From: Alishewanella aestuarii B11
GTDB taxonomy: Bacteria > Pseudomonadota > Gammaproteobacteria > Enterobacterales > Alteromonadaceae
Direction of reading: 5' to 3'
Length of the DNA: 64,000 bases
NCBI RefSeq assembly: GCF_000280055.1
Contig: NZ_ALAB01000042.1
Span: 1-64,000 of the forward strand
The stretch's first letter is position 1, and each line of letters starts with the position of its first letter. The notes below the pieces were generated by a model. The model saw only the letters and a program-made list of their open reading frames with translations. It had not been told where the DNA came from and did no database searches. The position numbers and the translations under genes are program-made. Positions 7,304-20,044 of this stretch are shown here, one piece after another.

Positions 7304-9661
7304 CTAGAAGTTTAAACTGACAGTAAAGCTGGCTGTGCGGCCGGCGCCAATCAGGTAAGCGCCTTCGCTGCCACCGGTGATGTAGTCTTTGTCGGTCAGG
7401 TTATTGATCACAAAAGCTAAATCGATACCGCTAAAGAAACTGCTGTTATCCAGGGCTTTTTCGTAGCCCAGATAGGCATTTAGCAGGGTGTGGGTAGGCA
7501 GTTTGTCGCGGTTCCACACTTCGCTGCCGTCGCTGGCAAAGGTGTGTTTTGCGGCACCAAAATAGCTATCAACATACTTAGCACTTACACCAGCACGGTA
7601 GTTACCATCGTGATAGTTCAGCGCTAATGACAACATTTTCTCCGGAATACCCGCCAGTTTATCGCCTTTACGGTAATCCCTTACCAATACCGGAGCACCG
7701 GCCGGCGTGGTTTTACTGGCCAGTACATCTTGCGAGTACTCGGCACGGTTAAGCGTTAAAGAACTGGTCAGGCTCAGGTTTTGGCTAAGACGCCAGTCGA
7801 GGCTGCTTTCCATACCGCGGGCATTAACACCACCGACGTTGTCAAAGTTACCATCACCGGCGGCCAGATAGTTTGGCGTACCATCGGCTGCGGTGGCATA
7901 ACGCAGTAATACCACCCGGTCGTTAAATTTGACATTATAGATAGCGGTGGAGAAGCTAAACTGCTGACCGAAATAGCGGATCCCCAGATCCATATTGGTC
8001 GCAGTTTCCGGCTTCAGGTTTTGCAGCTCGGCTGCCGCCTTGCCTTCGAGGATACTGTCGGCAATGGCTTTAAAGTTCTTCGAATAGCCGGCAAATAGCT
8101 CCAGATTGTTGTTCAGGGCATAAACCACACCGGCACTGGGTAACACGGATGAGTTACTGTCAATTTTGTCCTTGCCCTTACCATTTAAGTTGTCGGTACG
8201 GCTGATATCGACCAGGTATTTTTGCACCCCAAGGGTTAGCTGCAGATCACCCAGAGTGATTTGATCCTGCAGATAGAATTTGGCGACGTTGTGTTTATAG
8301 TCGTCATCAAAATGTACCCAGTATGGCTGAGCATTAAACTCGTAGGAAACCCGCGGATCGATAACATCATGCCAGTCGCGGGTTTGGTTACGTTGCTGTG
8401 ATTCCAGCCAGACACCACTGCGCAAACGGTGGTTATCCAGATCCCAGGTCAGGTTGGCAGTAGTACCGTAGCGGGTTTTATCATAGTGGGTGTGCCGGTA
8501 TGATGACACGCGCTTGGCACCCGGCTGGTTATTATTACCATCCAGGATCGGAATGCCGGCGGCGGTAACATGGGTATAGTTTTGACGACGGACACCAGCG
8601 CCTTTATTCAGGCGGTTGCCGTTGGCGTCAGTGGCATACACCTGAAACGGTGGTAACCAGTCACCGCGACCATTTTGCAGGTGCAGGTAAGGGGTAATAT
8701 CCAGCTCCAGATTATCCGACAGATACCACTCGGTTTTCACATAAAACAGCGTATTTTCACGCAGTGTAGACCAGGCTTCAGCAAAGTTTTGATCGATTTC
8801 CGGATCACCGGTCCAAACGGTGGTTAAGCCATCCCAGCGAGGCGTGCGTTTAAAGTGCGCCAGAGAAATCGGCTGATAGTTGTCTTCATGCGCATCGTCA
8901 TAGGATAAACGGGTCGTGATGCGCGCTTTATCCAGTTCGGTGACGGTTTTTAGTTCTACGTGCAGGCGATCTGCGTGGCCATTACTGCCGGTACCCATCC
9001 AGCGATTATTAAAGCTGTCTGACACGCTGAAATAGGCCGTGGTGTTGCCGATCTGGCCTGTATCATAGCGGGCAAAGTAGCGACGGGCATTATGGCTGCC
9101 GCTGGTATAAGCAAAGCGGGCACCGGCTTCGGTTTGTGGATTATCAGAGACAAAGTTTAGGGTACCGCCCAGGGCATCCAGTGAGGCGGACGCGATATCG
9201 GCGCTGCCCTGACCAACTTCAACCAGACGGGTGTTCTCAACATCCAGATAGCGGTTGGCTTTGCTACCACCTGCATAGGCCGAGCCGCCATTCGGGATAC
9301 CGTCTATTGTAATGCCCAGTTGCTGGTCGGCGCGGTCAATGACAAAGCCACGCATGCTGATGGTAGTGGTGTAATCATCGCTACCAAAGGCATCACCCTG
9401 ACCAACGTTAATGCCGGGTAAATTATTAATCAGATCCATTACGTTGCCAATTGGCGCCTGTAACAGCTTCATATTTTCATCCGTAGTGTTATTGGCATAG
9501 CTAACGCGCTTACCCAATACAGAAATCACTTCTACGGCTTTTTCATCGGCCAGTCCGGCATCCTGTGATGCTGCTTGTGTCGTGGTTTGGTCGGCCAGGG
9601 CTTGAAAGCTGAGGGCGCTGATCACCGCCAGGGTGAGCAAATTGACGTTAAAATGTCGCAC
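7304..9661 (-). CDS. TonB-dependent outer-membrane receptor, putatively Pho-controlled
   Basis: The 785-residue precursor has a signal peptide (MRHFNVNLLTLAVISALSFQALA), a TonB-box-like EVISVLGKR near residue 43, and a plug domain with SMRGFVIDRADQQLGITIDGIP near 100-120. A 22-strand barrel follows, ending in the aromatic Phe (FTVSLNF) expected of an outer-membrane protein. The ligand is not evident from sequence. It lies 144 bp downstream of, and on the same strand as, a glycerophosphodiester phosphodiesterase gene preceded by PhoB-box-like repeats. That suggests uptake of a phosphate ester or its hydrolysis product. A strong hairpin occupies the leader. Confidence 0.9.
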   Translation of the reverse strand: MRHFNVNLLTLAVISALSFQALADQTTTQAASQDAGLADEKAVEVISVLGKRVSYANNTTDENMKLLQAPIGNVMDLINNLPGINVGQGDAFGSDDYTTTISMRGFVIDRADQQLGITIDGIPNGGSAYAGGSKANRYLDVENTRLVEVGQGSADIASASLDALGGTLNFVSDNPQTEAGARFAYTSGSHNARRYFARYDTGQIGNTTAYFSVSDSFNNRWMGTGSNGHADRLHVELKTVTELDKARITTRLSYDDAHEDNYQPISLAHFKRTPRWDGLTTVWTGDPEIDQNFAEAWSTLRENTLFYVKTEWYLSDNLELDITPYLHLQNGRGDWLPPFQVYATDANGNRLNKGAGVRRQNYTHVTAAGIPILDGNNNQPGAKRVSSYRHTHYDKTRYGTTANLTWDLDNHRLRSGVWLESQQRNQTRDWHDVIDPRVSYEFNAQPYWVHFDDDYKHNVAKFYLQDQITLGDLQLTLGVQKYLVDISRTDNLNGKGKDKIDSNSSVLPSAGVVYALNNNLELFAGYSKNFKAIADSILEGKAAAELQNLKPETATNMDLGIRYFGQQFSFSTAIYNVKFNDRVVLLRYATAADGTPNYLAAGDGNFDNVGGVNARGMESSLDWRLSQNLSLTSSLTLNRAEYSQDVLASKTTPAGAPVLVRDYRKGDKLAGIPEKMLSLALNYHDGNYRAGVSAKYVDSYFGAAKHTFASDGSEVWNRDKLPTHTLLNAYLGYEKALDNSSFFSGIDLAFVINNLTDKDYITGGSEGAYLIGAGRTASFTVSLNF

Positions 9662-9694
9662 GGTATTCTCCAGAAGCGCTTTATGGTTATAGGT

Positions 9695-9725
9695 TCCGTC
9701 ATACTGGTCAGCCCAGTATGACGGA
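9695..9725 (-). promoter_or_regulatory. Strong 13-bp hairpin in the TonB-receptor leader
   Basis: TCCGTCATACTGG (9695-9707) is followed after 5 bases by its exact reverse complement (9713-9725). On the minus strand no T tract follows, so it is unlikely to be a simple terminator for the upstream phosphodiesterase gene. It could be an mRNA-stabilising structure that uncouples expression of the two genes, or a regulator-binding palindrome. Confidence 0.55.
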
Positions 9726-9805
9726 GGCTAAGTGTGCCGCTGGAATGTTACAGAAAAGTTTAAATTGAATTTCAGTTTGATGAAATATTTACTAAATATG
9801 CAATG

Positions 9806-10984
9806 TTATAACATGCAGTTAGCATAAAAGGTGGTGGTGGCAGGCCAATCTGAAAACACGCCAATCACCCCGACCTGTTGTGCCAGCACGTCGAGCAGTT
9901 GCAATGTCATGCTATCGTCACTGGTAATGCTGCTGATAGATTGATAGTACCAGCCGCCACCGGCAGCCAGTGGGCCTGAGCGCTCCAATGACCAGGTAAT
10001 GAGCTGTAAGCCGGCGGCGCGTGCTGCTTTGGCATAGGCTGAGGGGACCAGTTTGCCATTTTCGACACTAACCAGCACCCATAGCGGTGGCGCTATGATA
10101 TTCAGGCCCTCGGCCTTTAACTCGCTAAAGCTTGGGCTGAGTTGTTCCGGATGCGCGGGATCATAGTGCTCAGCGTCAACGCGATCATCCAGAAACACGG
10201 CTTGTTTGGCAAACTCCGGTTCATGTTTAAGCCAGTAACGGATATCCGCCAGCTGAAAGGATTGCGGCCATACTTCGGAAGGTTTCACGCCGGCTGCTTT
10301 ATAATCGTTAATCAGTTGCTGAGCATAGTCTTGCTGACTGTAGTCGCCTTCATAAGGCATAGCGACTTCCGGCGCTTTTAGCTCTGGCGTCATCATTACG
10401 CCGTGTTGCTGAAACAGCGCGATACTTTCCTGATGGCTCAGTGGCGCGCTGCATTGCTGATACAGGGTAGTACGCCAGTCCGGGCTGCCGTTCAGGTAAT
10501 CGGTTAAGTTATCAGCCTGAAGATTAACGCCATCCATTTTCGCACAAAGGCTTTTGTATTCAGCGAGGCTGATATCAGAGGTGCAACATTTGGCACTGGC
10601 GGTTTGGCCGTCGCTTGCCGGGGTAAAAGGTGTGCTGCATTTAGCGGCCAGCTCTGGACGCAGCAGGATATCCGTCGTCTGGTGCAGGTCACACTGCGCA
10701 TGCCGGCAAACCAACTGTTTATCCGCAGTAAAGGTGACATCACATTCGACAATGCCGGCGCCCATACGGATCGCCGCCAGATACGAGGCTTTGCTGTGTT
10801 CAGGAAACTGCAAGGGGGCACCGCGGTGACCAATTGAAAACGGGTGGCGTTTCGCCGGTTGCTGTAAGCAGGCGCTAAGCTGCTGTTTAAGGTCGCCTTC
10901 AGGCAGTAAGTCGGTTAAATAGCCGGGGCGGGGGCCGAGCTCGGCGTGGGGCAGACTGAGAATAAGCAATAAGGATGCTAACAT
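9806..10984 (-). CDS. Glycerophosphodiester phosphodiesterase, exported
   Basis: This 392-residue enzyme hydrolyses glycerophosphodiesters to sn-glycerol-3-phosphate plus an alcohol. The TIM-barrel GDPD signature is clear: [19 protein letters not shown] near residue 50-65, GAGIVECDV (metal-binding Glu and Asp) and the later [10 protein letters not shown] hydrophobic N-terminus [13 protein letters not shown] implies export to the periplasm. The length fits the longer periplasmic GlpQ-like group, with several extra Cys residues in an inserted loop (about 115-190). Upstream lie a TATAAT -10 box and six 11-bp PhoB-like repeats, consistent with induction by phosphate starvation. Confidence 0.92.
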   Translation of the reverse strand: MLASLLLILSLPHAELGPRPGYLTDLLPEGDLKQQLSACLQQPAKRHPFSIGHRGAPLQFPEHSKASYLAAIRMGAGIVECDVTFTADKQLVCRHAQCDLHQTTDILLRPELAAKCSTPFTPASDGQTASAKCCTSDISLAEYKSLCAKMDGVNLQADNLTDYLNGSPDWRTTLYQQCSAPLSHQESIALFQQHGVMMTPELKAPEVAMPYEGDYSQQDYAQQLINDYKAAGVKPSEVWPQSFQLADIRYWLKHEPEFAKQAVFLDDRVDAEHYDPAHPEQLSPSFSELKAEGLNIIAPPLWVLVSVENGKLVPSAYAKAARAAGLQLITWSLERSGPLAAGGGWYYQSISSITSDDSMTLQLLDVLAQQVGVIGVFSDWPATTTFYANCML

Positions 10985-11011
10985 AAGGCGCGAAAATGAT
11001 AATAAAGTGTA

Positions 11012-11017
11012 ATTATA
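11012..11017 (-). promoter_or_regulatory. -10 box of the phosphodiesterase promoter
   Basis: The minus strand reads GGCTATAATTAC, a consensus TATAAT about 28 bases before the ATG at 10984. The hexamer 17 bp upstream (AGTGTC) is a poor -35, as expected for an activator-dependent promoter such as one using PhoB. Confidence 0.6.
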
Positions 11018-11047
11018 GCCTAGCCCGCTAAGGTGACACTTTTATTA

Positions 11048-11113
11048 AAGCACAGAGAAAGCGCAGCGAAAGCACAGATAAATTACACAGAAATTACAGA
11101 TAAAGCACAGAGC
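11048..11113 (-). promoter_or_regulatory. Array of six 11-bp repeats resembling PhoB boxes
   Basis: Six contiguous 11-bp units fill exactly 66 bp. On the minus strand the unit is CTGTGCTTTAT or a close variant: CTGTAATTTCT, GTGTAATTTAT, CTGTGCTTTCG, CTGCGCTTTCT and CTGTGCTTTAA. The PhoB box consists of 11-bp direct repeats with a CTGTNAT-like core and A/T-rich spacer, so this reads as three tandem PhoB dimer sites. It lies about 30 bp upstream of a TATAAT box serving the exported phosphodiesterase gene. Assignment to PhoB is by consensus and context only. Confidence 0.65.
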
Positions 11114-11154
11114 GGGACTGCTATTCTGGCGAGTAGCAGTCCCTGGCAGCGCAG

Positions 11155-13113
11155 TTAGTCTGCGCTTGTTGTTGTCTCTACCGTCGCTTGCACCAGTGCC
11201 AGGCTGATGCTTTGCGTTTCCTGATTAATGTCGCTGATTTTTACCTGTACCTGTTGTCCCAGCTCAAACCGTACTGTATCACCCTGATAGCAGCGGCCTT
11301 CTTCCCAGTTAGCCGTCAGCGGGTTTTGCTCGTCGTTGATGCTGGCCAGGGCGATAAAGCCCTGAGCGCCGTTTTCCAGTAACCGTAGCCGGATCCCGGC
11401 GCGGTTGATATCCTGAATTTCACCGGTAAAGGTTTGGCCGCTATCGATGGCGTTGCTTAAAAACTGGCAATATAGCCAGTCGGCGATATCACGCTCGGCC
11501 CGGCGCTGAATTTTGCGCTGCTCTGCCAGGCGTTTGGCGAGTTCTTCTGATGGCGCCTCTGCCGGGCGTTGCAGCAGTATGGCTTTGAGTAAGCGCTGAT
11601 TGACCAAATCACTGTATTTACGGATCGGCGAAGTCCAGGTGGCATAGTGTTCAGCGCCGAGGCCAAAGTGCGGTGCCGGAGTGATACTGACGCCGGCATA
11701 AGCCTGGTAGCGGCGGATCCGGTTATCCAGATAAGGCGTGGGTAGCTGATCCAGCCAGCGACGCAGCTGGCAGAACCCGGAGAGTTGCGTCAACGCTTCA
11801 CCCTGCACTGGTGCAGCAAAGCTGGCTAGCAGCTCATTGAGTGGGTTAAGTTTGCTGCTTTCAAAGCCGCTGTGGCTATTAAAGACTCCAAAACCCAGCT
11901 GCTCTGCCAGATAACGGCCACAAGCCTGGTTGGCGGCGATCATTGCTTCTTCGACCATCACATTGGCAATACGGCGGTGTTCGGCGTGAATGGCGATCAC
12001 CTGACCTTGCTCATTTAATGCAAAGCGGTAGTCCGGCTTATCCTGAAATACGATGGCATGGGCTTTACGCCAGTGCTGGCGGGCTTTCGCCATCGCACAG
12101 AGACTATGCAGTTGGCTGACCATTACTTCAGAGTCAGGTTGCCAGTCACCACTGCCGCTCAGATAATCCGACACCAGCCGATAATCAAAGCGTGCCTGTG
12201 AGCAAATGGTTGCCAGCTGAAACTCTGGCGCCGAGCCGACGCTGCCATCTTTTTGGATCTGTAAGCGTAACACCAGCGCCGGGCGCAACTGGCCGGGATG
12301 TAATGAACAGAGCTCGTCGGCCAGTTGCCGTGGTAACATCGGTACATTGCGACCTGGCAGATAGGTCGTAAATAGCCGCTCGGCGGCAATGCTATCCAGC
12401 GCTGAGCCAGCATGGATATAGGCATCCGGATCTGCGACCGCCACCTGCAATAACCAGCCCTCGGCCGTTGAGCTGATTGCAATGGCATCATCCATATCCT
12501 GGGTGCTACTGCTGTCGATGGTAAAAAACGGCGTGGCGCTAAGATCGGCGCGTTCCAGCTCAAGCTGGGTTAATTCGGCGCTAAGTTCAGGCGCGGCTTT
12601 AGGTAAATTATGCCGGGCCAATACCACTAACCAGGGCGCGTTGGCATCATCGGCTTTGGCAATCAGCTCAGTCACCTCGACCAGAAACTGCTCGTCTTTT
12701 AAGGCATGCTGCACCAGGCTGGCTTTCACCCAATCGCCTTCACTAAGTGCTTTATCTTCCAGGCCATTTACCGCCTTGGCTTTTAAGGCCTCTTTAAATA
12801 ACGGTAGGTCGGGAAGTACTTGCAGACGATTTTTAAAGCGTTTTACCCGACCGACAAAGTGGCTCAGACCACTCTCTAACAGCGCTTCCGGCTCAGCCTG
12901 CGTTTTATCATCGGTTTCACGGATCACTGCCGTAATGCGATCGCCATGCAGCAGCTTTTTCATCAGTGGCGGGCTGATAAAGTGACTTTCTTTATCACTG
13001 ACTTCCAGAAAACCGAAGTTCTTGGCGGTGGCTCTGACCACACCCTCTTTAACGGGCAGCGATTCACGCAGTTGCTGTTTCAGCTGAGCTAACAGCGGGT
13101 TATTTTGCAGCAT
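11155..13113 (-). CDS. rnb: Exoribonuclease II
   Basis: This 652-residue enzyme degrades single-stranded RNA 3' to 5' and takes part in mRNA turnover. It has N-terminal cold-shock domains (about 15-170, with VRATAKNFGFLEV) and the catalytic RNB domain from about 190. The metal-binding Asp cluster SSTQDMDDAIAI lies near 201-212. The conserved ATWTSPIRKYSDLVNQR region follows, then a C-terminal S1 domain near 560-640. The length matches E. coli RNase II (644) rather than RNase R. It is transcribed leftward, divergent from the thiamin operon. Confidence 0.95.
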   Translation of the reverse strand: MLQNNPLLAQLKQQLRESLPVKEGVVRATAKNFGFLEVSDKESHFISPPLMKKLLHGDRITAVIRETDDKTQAEPEALLESGLSHFVGRVKRFKNRLQVLPDLPLFKEALKAKAVNGLEDKALSEGDWVKASLVQHALKDEQFLVEVTELIAKADDANAPWLVVLARHNLPKAAPELSAELTQLELERADLSATPFFTIDSSSTQDMDDAIAISSTAEGWLLQVAVADPDAYIHAGSALDSIAAERLFTTYLPGRNVPMLPRQLADELCSLHPGQLRPALVLRLQIQKDGSVGSAPEFQLATICSQARFDYRLVSDYLSGSGDWQPDSEVMVSQLHSLCAMAKARQHWRKAHAIVFQDKPDYRFALNEQGQVIAIHAEHRRIANVMVEEAMIAANQACGRYLAEQLGFGVFNSHSGFESSKLNPLNELLASFAAPVQGEALTQLSGFCQLRRWLDQLPTPYLDNRIRRYQAYAGVSITPAPHFGLGAEHYATWTSPIRKYSDLVNQRLLKAILLQRPAEAPSEELAKRLAEQRKIQRRAERDIADWLYCQFLSNAIDSGQTFTGEIQDINRAGIRLRLLENGAQGFIALASINDEQNPLTANWEEGRCYQGDTVRFELGQQVQVKISDINQETQSISLALVQATVETTTSAD

Positions 13114-13261
13114 AGATTCTTACTCTGTCCAAATTCGCCGCCATGATACGGGGTTATGCCGGCGAAGCCAACCGGTGCGTATTGTTGCCGGCCTGGCCGC
13201 AAGTCGGGCTTTTCTTTCCGGTAAATTTATGGTTAAGTAAAAAGGCAAGACCAAGATACAA

Positions 13262-13360
13262 ACTTGTCGGAGTGCATTAGGGCGATATTGCCCTGAAGCT
13301 GAGACCGCATTGCGGGATCCGTTGAACCTGATCAGGCTAATACCTGCGAAGGGAACAAGT
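13262..13360 (+). promoter_or_regulatory. TPP riboswitch (THI element)
   Basis: The P1 stem is ACTTGT (13262-13267) with ACAAGT (13355-13360). Inside are the invariant core strings CTGAGA (13299-13304) and TGAACCTGATCAGGCTAAT, followed by CCTGCGAAGGGA, the pyrophosphate-sensing and pyrimidine-sensing arms of the THI box. It precedes thiC by 180 bp. A weak stem CTGCT/AGCAG (13449-13453 and 13458-13462) followed by TTTGATTTT may be part of the expression platform. Confidence 0.96.
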
Positions 13361-13522
13361 AGTGATTATGTACCAGCTGACCAGCTACGAATACCGAGGC
13401 TTACAAATCTCTATTCTGAGTTGTGTCATCTGATAAGCAACGCAAGACCTGCTGAATAGCAGTTTGATTTTGCTGCTGACACTTAATCCTATCCAACACT
13501 CCTGACAAGCATTTTCCCTTAA

Positions 13523-17044
<3,522 letters not shown>

Positions 17045-17057
<13 letters not shown>

Positions 17058-17800
17058 CGCCAGCCCAGCAGCTGCGCTATAGCGCGCAACTGCTGCTGCC
17101 GGAAATGGATGAGAGCCAGCAATTGCGATTGTTGTATAGCAAGGTGTTGATTATTGGTTTAGGCGGTTTAGGCAGCGTGGTAGCGTCCTATTTAGCCGGA
17201 GCTGGCGTGGGGCATTTACTGCTGGCCGATGATGATCGCGTCAGCTTAAGCAATTTACCCAGGCAATTATTGTATAGCAGTGCCGGGGTTGGCCAGTTAA
17301 AAGTCGATGCTGCCACAGCGCGGTTACAGGCGCAAAACCCGGAGCTGGTCATTACCCCTCTGGCTGCACGCTTAAGCTTGTCTGATCTGCTGGCGCTGTT
17401 ACCTGAGGTTAATCTGGTATTGGATTGCACTGATAACGCCAGCAGCCGCTTAGCGATTAATCAGGCCTGTTTTTTACGGCAGGTGCCGCTGATTAGCGGT
17501 GCCGCCAGTGGTTGGCGAGGGCAGCTATTGGCGCTTCAACCCTGGCTGGGGCAGGGCTGCTATCAGTGCTTATACCCCGATTGGCAGGATAGCCCCAGCT
17601 GTTTACAAAGCGGCATCTTGGGGCCATTAGTTGGCATGGTGGCCTGCCAGCAAGCGCTGCTGGCGCTTAAACACCTCTTGCAAATAGGCGATGTGTCCTT
17701 TGGCCGCTTGTACTGTTTTGATGGTCTGCACGGCCAGAGTAGTCAGTTAAAGCTGCAACAGGAGCCGGCTTGCCCGATCTGTGCTGCCGGCGACAGCTGA
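17045..17800 (+). CDS. thiF: Sulfur-carrier protein adenylyltransferase ThiF
   Basis: ThiF adenylates the C-terminal Gly of ThiS and helps transfer sulfur to it. The 251-residue protein has the nucleotide-binding [11 protein letters not shown] near 34-44, the catalytic region [16 protein letters not shown], and [17 protein letters not shown]. The candidate persulfide Cys lies in [15 protein letters not shown] zinc site is formed by CYQC and the terminal CPIC. It overlaps the upstream thiDE gene by 13 bp. The MoeB homologue is close in sequence, but the operon identifies this as ThiF. Confidence 0.93.
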
Positions 17801-17838
17801 CCTTTTTCGCCCTAGTTCGATTAAAGAGAGCAAACACG

Positions 17839-18039
17839 ATGCTGATTTATTTTAATCAACAACCTTTTTCATTAACGCCGCCTTGTACTGTGGCAGAGTT
17901 TTTAGCCGGGCAACAACAACTACGCCCCGGTATCGCGGTTGCCATTAACCAGCAGGTGATCCCACGTAGTTGCTGGGATACTCAGCCGCTTAACGATGGC
18001 GATACGATTATGCTGTTTACTGCCATAGCTGGAGGGTAA
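17839..18039 (+). CDS. thiS: Sulfur carrier protein ThiS
   Basis: This 66-residue ubiquitin-like protein ends in the required di-glycine (FTAIAGG), which ThiF adenylates and thiocarboxylates. Sequence marks are [10 protein letters not shown] at the start, then [16 protein letters not shown] and [11 protein letters not shown] use the ATG at 17839 with AAAGAGAG upstream; the frame open from 17770 lies within thiF. The stop is two bases before thiG. Confidence 0.95.
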   Translation: MLIYFNQQPFSLTPPCTVAEFLAGQQQLRPGIAVAINQQVIPRSCWDTQPLNDGDTIMLFTAIAGG

Positions 18040-18041
18040 AT

Positions 18042-18812
18042 ATGGCCTATCAAATAGCAGGACACACTTTTCAATCACGTTTACTAACCGGCACCGGTAA
18101 ATTTCAAAGTGCTGGTTTAATGCAGCAAAGTTTAGCAGCCAGTGGTACCGAGCTGGTCACCATGGCGCTTAGGCGGGTCGATTTGATGACACGTCAGGAT
18201 GAAATTTTACCGGTGCTTAGCGCACTGGGCGTTAAGCTACTGCCAAATACCTCTGGTGCTCGCACCGCCGAAGAAGCAGTGTTTGTGGCTGAGCTGGCGC
18301 GTGAAGCACTGCAAACGCACTGGCTAAAATTAGAAATTCACCCTGATCCGCGCTATTTATTGCCCGATCCCATTGAAACGCTTAAAGCCGCTGAATTGTT
18401 GGTGGCCAAAGGCTTTGTGGTGTTGCCGTATTGCGGCGCCGATCCGGTGCTGTGTAAACGTTTAGAAGAAGTTGGCTGCGCAGCGGTGATGCCACTGGGC
18501 GCGCCCATTGGCTCAAATCAGGGCCTGCAAACCCGCGATTTCTTGCGCATTATTGTTGAGCAAAGCCGAGTACCAGTAATAGTTGACGCCGGTATTGGTG
18601 CACCAAGTCATGCCAGCGAGGCGCTGGAGTTAGGCGCTACCGCGGTATTAGTTAATACCGCCATTGCCAGTGCAGCGGATCCTATTGCGATGGCGCAAGC
18701 CTTTAAACTGGCGTGCCAGGCCGGGGAGTTAGCCCAGCAAGCTGGTTTAGCTGCCCGTCAGCAACAAGCCGTAGCCAGCAGCCCGTTAACGGCTTTTTTG
18801 GAGAGCCTATGA
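18042..18812 (+). CDS. thiG: Thiazole synthase ThiG
   Basis: ThiG forms the thiazole ring from deoxyxylulose phosphate, dehydroglycine and ThiS thiocarboxylate. The 256-residue TIM barrel shows [12 protein letters not shown] at the start. The catalytic Lys is in [16 protein letters not shown], and the phosphate-binding end is [20 protein letters not shown] then [10 protein letters not shown]. It partners with the radical-SAM ThiH, whose ATG overlaps the thiG stop (ATGA). Confidence 0.96.
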   Translation: MAYQIAGHTFQSRLLTGTGKFQSAGLMQQSLAASGTELVTMALRRVDLMTRQDEILPVLSALGVKLLPNTSGARTAEEAVFVAELAREALQTHWLKLEIHPDPRYLLPDPIETLKAAELLVAKGFVVLPYCGADPVLCKRLEEVGCAAVMPLGAPIGSNQGLQTRDFLRIIVEQSRVPVIVDAGIGAPSHASEALELGATAVLVNTAIASAADPIAMAQAFKLACQAGELAQQAGLAARQQQAVASSPLTAFLESL

Positions 18813-20044
18813 TAAGCAATGCCTTAGCCGGTGGGCGCATGGCGAATGATGCGCAAGCGCTGCAGCTTGAGCCCAGCGGTTTTAGTTTGCTGCTGGCCAG
18901 GCAAGATAGCCAGCAGTGGCAGCAAAAAATTATGCAGGCCGATACGCCTGCGGTGCAGCGCGCTTTAGCAAAAAAGCGCCGTGATTTGGATGATTTCGCA
19001 GCGTTAATTTCACCGGCGGCCGCGCCTTTTTTAGCGCAAATGGCCAGCCAGGCGCAGCTGCTTACCCGCCAGCGTTTTGGCCATGCGCTGCAGTTTTATA
19101 TTCCGCTGTATTTATCCAACTTATGCGCGAATGATTGCAGTTATTGCGGTTTCTCGATGAGCAATGCGCTAAAAAGGCGCACCCTGACGCTGGCTGAGGT
19201 CGAGCAAGAATGTCAGGCCATAAAAGCACAAGGCTTTGCAACGGTATTACTGGTCGCCGGCGAGCATGAAAAAAAAGTCGGGCTCTCGTACTTTAAGCAG
19301 GTGCTGCCGGTGGTAAAGCGCTACTTTAGCTATGTACTGCTAGAGGTGCAGCCGCTGGCCAGCCGTGATTATGCTGAGCTTAGGCAGTATGGGCTCGATG
19401 GTGTTTTGGTGTATCAGGAAACCTATGATCGCCACGGCTATGCTAAACACCATCTTAAAGGGAAAAAAATGGATTTTGACTGGCGCCTTGCAACACCAGA
19501 GCGACTGGGGCAGGCCGGGGTAGATAAAATAGGCCTTGGCGCTTTGCTGGGGTTAGGCGATTGGCGGCTAGACTCGTTATATCTGGCCTTGCACCTGCGT
19601 TACTTGCAGCAACATTATTGGCGCAGCCGCTACAGTATGTCGTTTCCACGACTGCGACCCTGCGCGGGTGGCTTGGCCGATCAGGTGCTACAGCAACATC
19701 AATCCGATACCCTGATCAGCGATAAACAATTGGTACAACTGATCTGCGCCTGGCGCTTATTTGATCCTGAGCTGGAGCTCAGTTTATCCACCCGGGAATC
19801 GGCGCATTTTCGCGATCATGTGGTGCCGCTGGCTATCACCAGTATCAGTGCCGGCTCGCGTACTGCCCCCGGCGCTTATACTGATGTAACGGCCAGTCTG
19901 GAGCAGTTTAGCACCGATGATCAGCGCTCTGCCGCTACCGTGGCCGAAGCAATGCAGCAGCGGGGCTTACAGCCTGTGTGGAAAGATTGGGAAAAAGGCT
20001 TGTGTCGCAGTAACTTATTATTGCGCCTCAGCCATCAGTTTTAA
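18809..20044 (+). CDS. thiH: 2-iminoacetate synthase ThiH
   Basis: This radical-SAM enzyme cleaves tyrosine to dehydroglycine (2-iminoacetate) and p-cresol for ThiG. The start is the ATG at 18809 in the ATGA overlap with thiG, giving 411 residues. The Fe-S motif [10 protein letters not shown] lies near residue 104, followed by ...[21 protein letters not shown]. The C-terminal domain carries [25 protein letters not shown]. Use of ThiH rather than the oxidase ThiO makes this thiazole route independent of oxygen. Its last 27 bp overlap the convergent gene on the other strand. Confidence 0.95.
   Translation: MISNALAGGRMANDAQALQLEPSGFSLLLARQDSQQWQQKIMQADTPAVQRALAKKRRDLDDFAALISPAAAPFLAQMASQAQLLTRQRFGHALQFYIPLYLSNLCANDCSYCGFSMSNALKRRTLTLAEVEQECQAIKAQGFATVLLVAGEHEKKVGLSYFKQVLPVVKRYFSYVLLEVQPLASRDYAELRQYGLDGVLVYQETYDRHGYAKHHLKGKKMDFDWRLATPERLGQAGVDKIGLGALLGLGDWRLDSLYLALHLRYLQQHYWRSRYSMSFPRLRPCAGGLADQVLQQHQSDTLISDKQLVQLICAWRLFDPELELSLSTRESAHFRDHVVPLAITSISAGSRTAPGAYTDVTASLEQFSTDDQRSAATVAEAMQQRGLQPVWKDWEKGLCRSNLLLRLSHQF

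Noticed and set aside
11048-11113. Tandem repeats considered as a CRISPR or minisatellite
   Set aside because: Units are only 11 bp, contiguous and without spacers. The CTGT-type core and promoter position fit PhoB boxes better.
12482-12985. 167-residue frame antisense to rnb
   Set aside because: It is Ser-rich shadow translation opposite the RNase II coding sequence, with no ribosome-binding site.
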